In this document: one piece after another, positions 1 through 9,637 of the stretch | Position numbering within the stretch: the stretch's first letter is position 1 | Layout of the letters: each line of letters starts with the position of its first letter | Assembly: GCA_001642005.1 (NCBI GenBank) | Contig: LWCA01000400.1 | Location: 1 to 28,845, forward strand | Length of the DNA stretch: 28,845 bases | DNA from: Intoshia linei | Lineage: Eukaryota > Orthonectida > Rhopaluridae | Direction: 5' to 3' | Program-made: the position numbers and the translations under genes | Notes under the pieces: model-generated | Seen by the model: only the letters and a program-made list of their open reading frames with translations | Told to the model about the DNA's origin: nothing | Databases searched by the model: none

Positions 1-545
1 AAAAAAAATTAAGAAAAACATGAAAATAAACTTAAATTTAGCTATTTTTTGTTAATTACTTAATTGATCAACGCTGAATCATTAATGAGTATTTTTCAGA
101 ATTAGTCATCGGATTGTTAATTTTTTTTAAATTACATCTAATCTACTGGGTATGTTATTGAATTTCTTCAAAAAAATATTTGATGTGACACCCTAGAGTA
201 CAGCTAATGTACGAGTTTTAGAATACAATTTTGGTATCAAATCAAGTTTTTTACAAAACAATAATTATTTAAAGTTAATTTTTCAATTATCAAATTAAAT
301 GAAATTTGTTTCATTTTAGACCACCAAATCTTGCCTAAATATAATTATAAGCCTAATACAAACAACACGGTATTGGTTACAAACATACCTAAATTGATCG
401 AAATTATTTTATTAATTTTATGTAAATAAGTTTATTTTATTATAAAAAAATAATATTTGGCAACGATACGTGCAAACTATTTACAAATTAATAAATAATC
501 AAACCACTTTAAAAGTTGCAATTTTAAAATCATAATGTTATAAAC
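1..545. other. A+T-rich 5' flank of the Taspase1-like gene
   Basis: No gene, repeat copy or RNA was recognised. An in-frame TAA at 525-527 lies shortly before the ATG at 546 with no intervening in-frame ATG, so the gene is not extended into this stretch. It must hold the promoter, but no convincing TATA or initiator element can be picked out in such A+T-rich sequence. Confidence 0.4.
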
Positions 546-1529
546 ATGATAACGAATCATCCTGTAATTTTAATTCATCTTGGAGCAGGAAGATATTCCA
601 AAAATTCAGAATCTGAATATCAAGATTTATGCAAAGATGTATGTGATTATGGAACAAAATTAATGAAAAACAAAATACAAGCGGCAAACGCGGCTAGCTA
701 TTGTACATCTTTATTAGAAGACAGTATATTGACAAATGCTGGATATGGTTCAAACATTACGACCAACGGGAAAGTACAATGTGATGCTGCGTCAATGGAT
801 TTAAAAACAAATACCTTCGGTGCAATTGGCAGCATTGAAAATGTAGCTAACCCAATATTGTTAGCAGAGAGTTTGAGAAATTACCAACAAAATAAACAAT
901 TAATGTACAGATTTAGACCAATGGTACTGGTCGGAAATGGTGCACTATTATGGGCCAAAGAACACAGAATTCCAACAGTAGAAAATGACGATTTGAAATC
1001 AGTTAAATCTATGAAAAGATTTAAAAAAAGAAATGATACGATTGGTGTAATTTGTCACGATTCATTTGGAAATGTTTCAGTGTGTGCTTCGAGTGGCGGT
1101 ATTCCGTTTAAAAGGTCCGGTCGTTTGGGTCAAGTTACTCATTATGGATCTGGGATATGGATCGCATCAAACGAGTCGAATATAGTTGCTTCAGCTACAA
1201 CTGGATGTGGTGAACAATTAATTTCAACTTTTTTAGCTAAATCTATGGCAGAAGGTATTTGCAATGATCCAGCTGTATCTGCTAAAAGTTTTTTTGACGA
1301 ATTTTTTATCAATGCAAAAATTTTGCAACATGAAGATTGTAAAGTTGGCGGGTACATTGGTTTAACGAAAATTATGGATGATTTTTTTGTTTCTTATTCT
1401 CATACTACTCAAAACATGATTGTTGCTCATAAATTTTCTCAAATGGAAACGAATGTTATTTTTAGCACTTCTTTATCTAATCATGGAAGGGAACAACACG
1501 GCACAAATCTTGTTTGTATAAGTGACTAA
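546..1529 (+). CDS. Tasp1: Taspase1-like threonine aspartase (family 2 asparaginase-like, Ntn hydrolase)
   Basis: Intronless frame of 327 residues. It resembles Taspase1, the Ntn-hydrolase protease that cuts after Asp in nuclear regulators (MLL/Trithorax, TFIIA alpha-beta in flies and mammals). Seen: LGAG near residues 12-15, LTNAGYGSN at 62-70 with a following CDAASMD, LVGNGALLWA at 128-137, the autoprocessing site NDTIGV with Asp164/Thr165 (Thr codon 1038-1040), ASSGG at 181-185 and ATTGCGE at 217-223. Family knowledge: the precursor cleaves itself before the Thr, which becomes the N-terminal nucleophile of the beta chain. It is shorter than the human protein (about 420 residues), mainly because the loop before the Thr is reduced. 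A basic patch (KSMKRFKKR, 154-162) remains where the human loop carries its nuclear signal. The start is the first ATG after an in-frame stop. A glycosylasparaginase is the alternative, but these motifs and the NDT site favour Taspase1. Confidence 0.92.
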   Translation: MITNHPVILIHLGAGRYSKNSESEYQDLCKDVCDYGTKLMKNKIQAANAASYCTSLLEDSILTNAGYGSNITTNGKVQCDAASMDLKTNTFGAIGSIENVANPILLAESLRNYQQNKQLMYRFRPMVLVGNGALLWAKEHRIPTVENDDLKSVKSMKRFKKRNDTIGVICHDSFGNVSVCASSGGIPFKRSGRLGQVTHYGSGIWIASNESNIVASATTGCGEQLISTFLAKSMAEGICNDPAVSAKSFFDEFFINAKILQHEDCKVGGYIGLTKIMDDFFVSYSHTTQNMIVAHKFSQMETNVIFSTSLSNHGREQHGTNLVCISD

Positions 1530-1837
1530 ATGTATATAAGACCTATTAACTTTCAATGTAATGTTTTTTTGTTTAGCAATGTTTAGCAAAGTTTATCTGC
1601 ATAACAAAAAATTAAACACGTGCTATATATTGTTTCACATATAGAGATGATTTTTTGTTTTTTTCTTAAATCTGCAGCTTTTCCTTGCTTATATAAAGTA
1701 AAATGGTTAAAAATGTATGTCTATTTATTTGTTTGTTCCAGTTTATTTAAGAAAGTAAGGGGAGTCGACTATTACAAATTCCATATTTCTATAACAGTTT
1801 TTTCAGACTGATGTTCTATCGCAAATTTCAATTTCAG
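1530..1837 (+). other. 3' flank of the Taspase1-like gene
   Basis: Contains a poorly conserved short open frame (1620-1811) with hydrophobic, low-complexity translation and no recognisable domain. I see no strong polyadenylation signal close to the stop codon and nothing else supportable. Confidence 0.3.
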
Positions 1838-2262
1838 AAATTGGCTCTTCAAGGTTAAAAACCCTAATTATCTTTATTTTCAATTCAGACCCGTCCTAGA
1901 ATTATAAAAAATACTTATTGGAATAAAAAGTTTTAAATTCATCAATGTTAAGATAATTTTCAATTTCAAAATCTTATATCTTTACGGCCAAAACTCCAAA
2001 TTACCCTGATATCTAGAAATTAAGAAAGTCCTAGAATTTTATACAACATAAATTCTGGAATGGTTTTTAAATTAATCAGTATTATCATAAATGATAACCT
2101 CAAAAAAAGTAATTTTTACAGTCAAAAACCCAGATTACGTTTTATTTATAAATGAAAACAGTCCTATAATTTTAAAAAAATCCAGGTATATCCAGTTAAC
2201 ACATAAAAAAAATTTCAATCTGATTAAGTGATGTATTCATGGTGAAAAATGATTTAATATTC
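1838..2262 (-). repeat. Dispersed modular repeat, antisense copy
   Basis: Read on the minus strand this matches the repeat at 15228-15790 and 8540-9112. Shared landmarks are a TCAGATTGAAATTT box, a TGTGTTAAC(A/T)GGATA box, an A+T run ending in TAGG(G/A)CTGTTTT, and a (G)GTAATTTGG-GTTTTGGCC box. Several modules follow one another, each ending in the CCTA-AATT or GGACTG landmark (near 1893, 2030 and 2160). No coding capacity. It is probably an old non-autonomous element or a satellite-like array. Confidence 0.65.
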
Positions 2263-2683
2263 ATTTTTTTTTATTTCGAAACTATTTTATTAATAATTAT
2301 TAAAGCACACTAAATTATTTTTTGTTAACATTTGGATAAATTATTTTAAAAACAATTATTTGATCCTCGAAAACTATTAGAAATTGATATTTTTAAAACT
2401 TTATAACATAGAATCTGAAACCTACAGAAAGTAAAGTACAACATATAATTTAATTGATTTTTTCTTTTATTAATAACTACATATTTATATCTTAATTTAG
2501 AGACCACATAAGCATCATTATGATGATTTTCGTCTATTTGTAAAAACTTAATCAATGCAGAAATTTAAGCACTTAACTTAAGCATGTTTTATTGGAAAAT
2601 CAAGATTTGGTTTTTTTTATTATCCAAAACAAATAAAACAGACATAAATTATTCATATAAAAAATATTTAAACAATTTTAAAA

Positions 2684-3215
2684 ATGTCTTATCATTTTAT
2701 CACTTTCAATAAAAATATAAGATATAATGTCAACTTCCATATCATCCATAATTAGGGTTTCTTCAAAATATTCATCATCGGCGCCATCCATATCTATATC
2801 TTATATTTCTGCTGTAATGATAATATCTTTTATTTCTCCGATAGTTTCATTCATATCAATATTTTAAGGTTAGTCAAGTTAAGAGTTAAAAAAGCAGTTT
2901 TTATTCTACCAACTTCAATAATACCATGGAAAAATGCATTATCTACCAGTAAGAGAGCATTTTTGGGTAGGGATTTATTAATTAGACACTCTTACCGTTT
3001 GAACAAATTGTGTTCGGAAAAAATTTTCAAAATTTAATCTCGTCATCTAAGCATTTTGACTAATATAATATTTCACTGGTAATAAACATTCTTAAAACAT
3101 TTAGGTTTCTTTAATTTACCTATTATGATCAATTTCAATTTTATGCTTCAGAATTTATTACAACACGGCAAAACCGTGTAACATTACGTTTTAATTTTTT
3201 CTCAGCAGCATTTTT
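2684..3215 (-). pseudogene. Decayed pogo/jerky-like (DDE_1) transposase fragment
   Basis: On the minus strand, around 3016-2900, the reading KNALLLVDNAFFHG is followed by RIKTAFLTLNLTNL. This matches the second catalytic Asp region (LLLLDNAPSH) and the LPPN-T-LIQP stretch of pogo/jerky/Tigger-type transposases in the Tc1/mariner superfamily. Further upstream on the minus strand (around 3210-3170) a weak KR-VT-C stretch fits the preceding block. Downstream an acidic stretch (about 2812-2730, DDEYFEE) resembles a C-terminal tail but is separated by stop codons. Stops and frame changes throughout rule out function. The superfamily is fairly safe from the DNA motif; the exact subfamily (pogo, jerky or Tigger) is not. 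Confidence 0.55.
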
Positions 3216-4573
3216 TTTCCATTTTAACGAGGGTTCTGTCGTGACTAAATTTTCATATTTTTATGTATTATAGGCAAAGCTCTTAAATATAGCTATGTTT
3301 CTACAATACAAAGTTAAGTCAAGTTCACATATATACTGTATTTTAGGTTTTAATTCAACCTTACATGTGGGTAATTACTTTGTTAGTAAGAAAAATAATC
3401 TCGCTGATAACTGCTAAATTTGAAAAAAGTTACGAAAATCTATTGTAGAAGGGTAGTAGTGATTATATGGCTCATACTTGGTATTATGAGCTGGTATATA
3501 TTTTTATTGATACCATTTACACAATTATTTATTTACACGGTGTTATAATATTTATATGGATTTACAATTTTTTTTTGATAAGTTGTTAACTGCATCAAAT
3601 ATACATGTACAAATGTTGCATCATATGACCTAACATGTCCAATCCACAATTTTTAACACTTGTGAGAGCCCTATTGCATACTACATGCATATATGTATTA
3701 TTCATTAATTTATATAAATCTGGGTCAAACAACAAAAAATCGACTTGAATTTTATGGGCAAATAAGAGCATATCTACCAACGTATGAAGACAAAAGATTA
3801 GGAGTTAGTTTATTACAGTGTTGTGCACTAAAATACGAGCTATTGTGCAACTATATAAATACTATTTTGCATTTATATAAACACTAGTGTGATTCATATA
3901 TTCATATACGGACCATTTTATCCTAACTTATATAATATGCTACGCGATTTTTGTTTGTGTGTTCCAAATTACCCTTCTTTTTTGAATGAAAACAGCCCTA
4001 GAATTTCACTACTTTCTACTCTTATCTACCGATATGGGAAACTTCACCCTCTTTTTCTTTTCTTATTTTACCCTGGTAGACATTTCTTCCTTTTTTCATC
4101 TTTAACGGAGAGGTATTATCTAGAAAACTACCCTAGAATTCCTACTTTTCATACCGTGATGAATAATCAATATTTCTTCTGTAGTAAACTTCAGATGAAG
4201 CAAAAAACTGTTATCCTCATTGAAAAATGAATAACATATTATATTACACTAGTTTGACTGTTATTGATTGATATATATTGATTTTTATTAATAATAATAT
4301 ATAAATAAATAATAATAAATAATTTATATTAATAATTGTAAAATTATTTAAAAAAAATAAACTTCAAAGTACAAATTTTTTTTCGTCATTGTGTCTAAAT
4401 AACATTATGTATCTGCACTCAAATATACTTTTTGAAATTTAAAAAAAAATGTCAAAAGTGCAGACCCTACTGTATATGTATAATTTGATTTAAAACTACA
4501 GAAATCAAAAATTAAAATAACAATAAAGTTGATTTAAAAAGTTTAAACTAAAGTGGCCAGATTTTTTACGTAC
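3216..4573. other. Intergenic debris, including small antisense modular-repeat fragments
   Basis: No gene. The segment at 3965-4006 read on the minus strand carries the CTAGGGCTGTTTT and GGTAATTTGG landmarks of the modular repeat. The stretch 4080-4130 shares a CTTCCTTTTTT-ATCTTTAACG string with 22340-22365. Open frames near 3693-4230 are A+T-rich with no domain and look fortuitous. A simple TA/TAA tract lies at about 4280-4330. Confidence 0.4.
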
Positions 4574-4780
4574 TAAATTAGGCTGACCATACTTTTGTCG
4601 TACTAAAAGTAGTACTTTTATTGCTTAGAAACAAAATATGTTTTTGATTAATTTTTCATTAGAAAAATGAACATTTAAGTTAAATTTCAATTTATAAATT
4701 TATTTAGTTTTGAAAAGTACATCGAAAGTACGACTTTGGAACAGTGCCAAAAGTCGTACTTCTGGTCGCACTAAATAAAT
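4574..4780. mobile_element. Possible miniature element with imperfect terminal inverted repeats
   Basis: The left edge reads TAGGCTGACCATACTTTTG. The right edge, reverse-complemented, begins TAGTGCGACCAGAAGTACG. Both are followed by TCGTACT-type and AAAGTAC-type repeats inside (4597-4618 and 4717-4763). The A+T-rich flanks prevent a confident target duplication. The superfamily is not clear; a short hAT-type or Tc1-type derivative is possible. Confidence 0.4.
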
Positions 4781-5011
4781 ACGTAGTAGTTACCTAGAAA
4801 CCAAAATATAATTAAATTTAAAATCGCGGTTGAAATTGAATTTAAAATCCATATTTATTTATACTGTAGCGATGTTACCTGTATGAAGGAACTGATATAA
4901 GGTTATACAAGATTGTGTTCGAAGAATTTAATATTAATTATACACTAACTTTATGTTCATCTTATATAACACTATAATGATTATCACTACACCTCCCCGT
5001 TTCAAGATATG

Positions 5012-5525
5012 TCAGTCCTTTGAAAATTTGGGAGTCTTTTTAGTTCTGTGATTTCTTTGTTTATAAAGTGCATCAAATTTTGAGAGTTTAGGATTGTGAT
5101 GAACATAACAATTAGAATGAAATGAATTAGCCCTTTCAGCACGTTTATCATGATTTCGTTTTATGCGTTTAAGGTATTTGTTTATATCTAATGAGTCTGA
5201 TTTACTCATATGATAATTTGGTTTTTTCGTTAGGAGATAGTCGTATACTTGCCATGATATTATCAATACACAATTCCCAATCGTGCGGTTCATTATAAAG
5301 AATTCTTAAGTTTTCACGAATAATGCGATTGATACGTTCAACTTTCCCGTTTTCTTAATGGCGTTATGCCGTTGAGAATCTTAATTTAATGCTAAAATTC
5401 TCGCATAGTTCGCTTATGATTTTGGATTCAAATTGTTTTCCTCTGTCGGTATTTATTGTTTTTGGAGGGCCATATTTGCAGATTATATTGGAATATATGG
5501 CTTCGGCTACATTATAGATGTTCTC
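5012..5525 (-). pseudogene. Ty3/gypsy-type retrotransposon integrase remnant
   Basis: The minus strand from about 5525 to 5220 reads like the second half of a retroviral-type integrase core. A KYGPPKTINTDRGKQFES block carries the second catalytic Asp context, followed by a CENF-IKLRFSTA stretch and then, after two stop codons, ENGKVERINR with the catalytic Glu context. The downstream piece continues in another frame (about 5210-5012) as a basic tail. At least two nonsense changes and one frame change make it dead. No protease, reverse transcriptase or LTR was found next to it, so this is a fragment. Assignment to Ty3/gypsy rather than another LTR clade rests on the spacing and wording of these motifs. 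Confidence 0.72.
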
Positions 5526-5531
5526 TATTTA

Positions 5532-5594
5532 TATAGTCATTTTTGCATTTAATATAGTCATATTTGAATTTAATATAGTCATTATGTTTATTAT
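5532..5594 (+). repeat. Three-copy tandem repeat of about 21 bp
   Basis: TATAGTCAT recurs at 5532, 5553 and 5574, with the spacer TTTGNATTTAA conserved between the first two units. It abuts the end of the integrase remnant. Confidence 0.7.
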
Positions 5595-5999
5595 TAATCA
5601 TAGTAATTATGTTAATTAATATTAATTGTATTTATCATTGGAATTATTTTTTTAATTAATTCACTATCATTTATCAAATGTTTGTAAAAATCAAAAAACT
5701 CTCTTTACAATTATATTTAATTCATAATTACAATTATAATTTTTTTTGGCATAATTAAAAAATAATTAATTTGAAGTGATCCAAATTAAACGATATAAAA
5801 TGTGTTTTTAATATAAATTTATTAAAACTTCACTTTAAGAAAGTGAAAAATTACACGTTAAAATTGAAATTTAAATTAAAATTAAAATTGATTAAAATTA
5901 TCTATGGTATTTACGAGTACTTATGGACACACTAATAGAGATGGTATTTTATAGTTTGCTAAGCAATTTCATTAAAGTTGTAATTAATTCTAAAAATTC
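5595..5999. other. A+T-rich 5' flank of the Trp-repeat protein gene
   Basis: Low-complexity AAATTAAAATT-type sequence (about 5860-5900) and nothing else recognised. An in-frame TAA at 5991-5993 precedes the ATG at 6000. Confidence 0.4.
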
Positions 6000-7796
6000 A
6001 TGAATCATGATAAGTTTAATTTTGCAAAACAATTAATAACAATTGTCAAAATGTGTTTATCTGTTAATTTTGAAAAATGTCTAAAAACTGAAATTATGGA
6101 TCTTGAAATTGTACACCGTAGAATAGTTTTTAATGAAGATGAGATGCGTATTTTTAATGATGGAATGATGGACCATGAAGATTTGATCAACCGAATGATA
6201 GTTAATAATATACACATCCCAGATATTGATGAAAATTATGCTGGAAATGACCCGAATCAATTAGTTGAAATAATTTCGTCAAATAGTTTCGATTCTGAAA
6301 TTGAACAAAGTCTACCTTTTCGGATGTATGAAGAATTAAACGACCCGTTTATTATTGCTGACCAAAATATTCCCGTATTAGATAATACTGACGAAAAACC
6401 TAATTCGGAATGCACAACTAGTCATAATGTTCAATATGATCATTTATCAAAAAGTAATTCTGAAAATACTACTATGAGGCATCAGTCTGATAAAGATACT
6501 CATAATTTAGGACACGAAAATAAATCAAATTTAGCTAACAAAAACTTAAAGCCTGGTCGACGTACTACTCACCAAACCCATGAATGTCATCAAGATCATT
6601 TTGATACCAAAACAATACATCAATACCATGAAAATGAACATGTAGCGGGGTGTAGCTCTGATATGAAACTAAGACATGAATATACCAAAAATAAGAATGT
6701 ATCGTGGAGTGATTATAGAAAAATGTATCCTATCCGTCGAAATAGACGAAAAAGTTTAGTTGAAGGTAATCATGAAAAAATCAACTCGGTACACAAATTA
6801 GACCAAAATTGGAATGATTCAAGTTATTATAAAAATGTTTCATCTGAACGTCAAAATTACCAGTGTAGCAATTTAATTGAGAGGAGCCAAAAAAAAATTA
6901 ATCCAGGGCATTACTATAATAAGGATGATAAATTATCATGGAATGATTATAGAAAAAACCACCCAGTACATCGAAATACCAAAAATAACCATACCCCTGA
7001 AACTCAAGTTGAGACTAATAAAAAAATTAAAGAAAATAATAAAACTGGGAAGGTACCATGGAGTCATTATGAAAACGTTAGACCACAAACCCATAACAAA
7101 TATATCAATGAATTTGAAAGCCAAAAAAAAATTTATAAGAGAGATTATTATAATAAGGATAAAAATCTATCTTGGACTAATTACAGGAAAATTCATCGAA
7201 ATACCAAAAAGAATGGTTTAATTGAGAGTAGGCGTGAAAAAATGAACCCACTACACCAATTTGACCGAAATTGGAATGTGTCGAATGGTTCTAAAAACAT
7301 TCTACCTGGCCAGAAATTAGAAAGCAAAGAAAAAATTAATCAGAGACAATATTACAATAAAGATAGTAATCTATCCTGGACAGATTACAGGAAAATTCAT
7401 CCAATACATCGAAATACCAAAAACGACAATTTAGTTGATGATAGTCGTCGAAAAATGACGCCACTACTCCAATTTGACTTAAATTCGAATTTATCGTGGA
7501 ATTTTTATGAAAATGATAAATCACACCAGAAATCGAAATGTAGCCATAAATTTGAAAGTGAACAAGAGGAAATGAGCCATATACATCAATGTAACCATAA
7601 TAATAAAATATCACGTGAGCAGGATAACCAGGATGATATAACTAGTCCAAATTGCAGAAATAAGTGTGCCTCACTGACTAATAAAGAACAATCTATTCCA
7701 TGGACAGAGGATAATGATATACCCGGGAATGATCAAGAAATCTATCCAGAACCTCAATTTAATGAAAACAACAAATCTTCAGAAAATGATGACTAG
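6000..7796 (+). CDS. Hypothetical protein with Trp-centred degenerate repeats
   Basis: I do not recognise the family. The uninterrupted 598-codon frame is far longer than chance in such A+T-rich sequence. Residues 1-120 are acidic and non-repetitive (DEDE-type, with FNEDEMRIFNDG near 44-55) and may be a small domain. Residues 230-510 carry a degenerate repeat built on (L/V)SW-x-x-YRK, followed by (H/N)P-(V/I)-HRNTKN, then a YYNKD lead-in to the next unit. Trp residues sit at 236, 271, 314, 354, 392, 425, 460, 500 and 568, so the period is about 33-43 residues with a higher-order unit near 68-78. The protein is very rich in Asn, Lys, His and Asp, and no signal peptide or membrane segment is visible. 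Repeat units are also similar at the DNA level, which suggests recent duplication. Translation could begin instead at a later Met (residue 33, MDLEIVHRR). The role is unknown; a disordered binding or structural protein is only a guess. Confidence 0.75.
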   Translation: MNHDKFNFAKQLITIVKMCLSVNFEKCLKTEIMDLEIVHRRIVFNEDEMRIFNDGMMDHEDLINRMIVNNIHIPDIDENYAGNDPNQLVEIISSNSFDSEIEQSLPFRMYEELNDPFIIADQNIPVLDNTDEKPNSECTTSHNVQYDHLSKSNSENTTMRHQSDKDTHNLGHENKSNLANKNLKPGRRTTHQTHECHQDHFDTKTIHQYHENEHVAGCSSDMKLRHEYTKNKNVSWSDYRKMYPIRRNRRKSLVEGNHEKINSVHKLDQNWNDSSYYKNVSSERQNYQCSNLIERSQKKINPGHYYNKDDKLSWNDYRKNHPVHRNTKNNHTPETQVETNKKIKENNKTGKVPWSHYENVRPQTHNKYINEFESQKKIYKRDYYNKDKNLSWTNYRKIHRNTKKNGLIESRREKMNPLHQFDRNWNVSNGSKNILPGQKLESKEKINQRQYYNKDSNLSWTDYRKIHPIHRNTKNDNLVDDSRRKMTPLLQFDLNSNLSWNFYENDKSHQKSKCSHKFESEQEEMSHIHQCNHNNKISREQDNQDDITSPNCRNKCASLTNKEQSIPWTEDNDIPGNDQEIYPEPQFNENNKSSENDD

Positions 7797-7892
7797 AACA
7801 AAATCCAAGAACAAGGGCCTTATAAAATATTTTAATTGTAAATATCATGTATTTTAACATATTGTTGCATTTTTATAATTAACTAGGTTTAC

Positions 7893-7975
7893 TGTTATGT
7901 ACTACGTACAAACAGCGTCTAGCTCTAACGAGGGCACATTTTTATTCTACCAAAAAATAAATTCACGTTGAAAAT
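7893..7975 (+). repeat. Dispersed repeat, copy 1 (second copy at 28588-28668)
   Basis: GTACAAA-AG-(G)C-(T/C)CTAGCTCT-A-GG-GCAC, a T-rich stretch, then TACCA-AAAAATAAA is shared with 28588-28668 in the same orientation. No coding capacity. An AATAAA at 7956-7961 inside the repeat could serve as a polyadenylation signal for the gene ending at 7796. Confidence 0.5.
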
Positions 7976-8019
7976 CTAACTTAAAAATCATACGATTCAC
8001 TATTATCAATCCTTTAAAG

Positions 8020-8085
8020 GAGTGGTTCCCAAACCTGTTTTAGGTGGAACCGTCATATCACATTACTTTTTACTTTAAATTATTC
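8020..8085. mobile_element. hAT-type terminus (single end)
   Basis: (G)AGTGGTTCCCAAACCTG resembles the CAGTG-TTCCCAAACC termini of hAT elements, with the first base changed. No matching right end was found within the next kilobases, so only a solo left end is claimed. The 8 bp before it are CTTTAAAG. Confidence 0.4.
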
Positions 8086-8539
8086 AATCTTAATTTTTTT
8101 TGTTAAAGTAAAGAATTTTAAAAATAATTGTTATCTTATTTTTTTTAATTTATTAGACAGAATGTGTATAATATTAGAAATAAAGTAAAAACTGTCCAAC
8201 CCTATAAAATTGTCATAAATAGCATAAATTACAGAAAAAATAAAATTATAAAAACCTATTTTGTCATTTTCAATGTGATAATATATATTCAGTATTAATT
8301 TAATAAATACTTAAGAATGATAATAACAAAGTTGTATTACTTTTAGTAATTCGTTGTAGTTTTAAACAAAATGTTTTGAAAATAAGAATTTAAAAATTGC
8401 GAAGGAATGAATTATATAGATTTTCACCCATATTTTTTTATTGGAAATGTGTAGACGTTCAATGCACATTTTTTTTGAAATTGTAGAATCAATATTTTTA
8501 TTTTAATCGAAATATTTTAAAAATATTGGTTGATAATAT

Positions 8540-9112
8540 ATTAAAAATTATTTTTAACCGGGAATGCGTAGATTTCTAGAGTTGAAATTTTGTATTTATA
8601 TCAACTGGAATAAGCTCTATCAGAAAAATCTATTTTTTTAATTTTCGGACTGTTTATTATTTCACATTTTTTGTTTTAATCAAATATTTAAGTAAAAAAA
8701 TATATAAAGACTAAAATGCTTTTTTGCCGTGAAGGCGTCATTTATTCAGATTGAAATTTTTGTGTGTATTAACAGGATACAACTCTATCACCTGTAAATT
8801 TTTTTAAATTGTAGGGCTGTTTTTATTAAAAAAAAAAAAGGAGTAATTTGTGGTTTTGGCCCTGTAGATATATTTTTTTAAGTTTAAATTTATGATTTTA
8901 AAATCCATATCAGAGTACAATGTACTTAGTGTGTATTTTTTAAAATTCTCAAACTCGTTGGTTTTTTAAAGAAAGGACAATTGGGCTATTTGACCCGTAA
9001 GATGTGAGTTTGGGAGGTTGAAATCTATTTTGCTAACACCCCTGAAAACACTGTAATTGAACTGTGGACTGTATAAAATTTTGAGACTGGTAGTTATGGA
9101 AATAAACGGTAA
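8540..9112 (+). repeat. Dispersed modular repeat, sense copy 1
   Basis: At least two related modules lie in tandem, about 165 bp apart. The first (about 8556-8665) reads TTGAAATTTTGTATTTATATCAACTGGAATAAGCTCTATCAG, given here by landmark only. The second (about 8727-8840) carries GATTGAAATTTTTGTGTG, AACAGGATACAACTCTATCA and GTAGGGCTGTTTTTATT. A tail follows with GGACAATTGGG, TTTGACCC-TAAG-TGTGAGTTT and TGAAAACACTGTAATTGAA. It aligns end to end with 15228-15790. The modules are non-coding. Confidence 0.75.
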
Positions 9113-9543
9113 CACAAAAAACAAATATTGGGATCGACGAAATTTTTGTAAAATGGTGTCCTTACTCTTCCAAAATCAGCATTTAAAGAACTATTTTTGA
9201 ATATAACTACATGAGAGTTTTGTATGTCAAATTTAAAGACGTGACTCACGTCAAGAGTCTTAACTCAATACTACTGTAGTCATTAGTGTCGAGGTGGAAA
9301 GTGATATATGACATTGTGAACAATTTATTGGAGTCTATTTTTGAGGGATAGATACGACAGTTTGACTCTGGCTGCATCCATGTCATCAATTCATTTCAAA
9401 GACCACGAATATTATGGAATTATTTAAATAGCGCTTTCTCTTCAGTTTTAGAGATCACATATGAATTGTAAGTTGCAGTCCGCTACTGCTCTGGTGTTTA
9501 TTTTGTTCTACCGTTATTAATTTTTTTCACTATACGTTGTATA

Positions 9544-9637
9544 TAGAGCCGTTTTAAGGCATAGGCAATATGGGCACTAACCCAGGGCCACTCATTAATA
9601 AAGGCCCCCAAATTAATAAAAATACTTTACACTTATA
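9544..9637 (-). mobile_element. hAT miniature element end, truncated by a Tc1 insertion
   Basis: The 94 bp match the reverse complement of the right end of the complete element at 21804-22283: (T/C)AGAGCC-TTTTAAGGCAT, then TATGGGC, ACCCAGGGCCACTC, GGCCCCCAAATTAATAAAA and ACTTTACACTTATA. The match stops exactly at the TA where the Tc1 end (CAGACCCGTGC) begins at 9638. The rest of the element is not found after the Tc1 fragment. Confidence 0.75.

Noticed and set aside
1142-1357. Minus-strand frame opposite the Taspase1-like gene
   Set aside because: Antisense shadow of a conserved coding region.
3595-4230. Several short open frames on both strands (61-113 codons)
   Set aside because: Hydrophobic A+T-driven translations with no domain; part overlaps a modular-repeat fragment.
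6877-7221. 114-codon frame inside the Trp-repeat gene
   Set aside because: Different frame of the same repeat DNA; Lys/Ile-rich shadow with no independent support.
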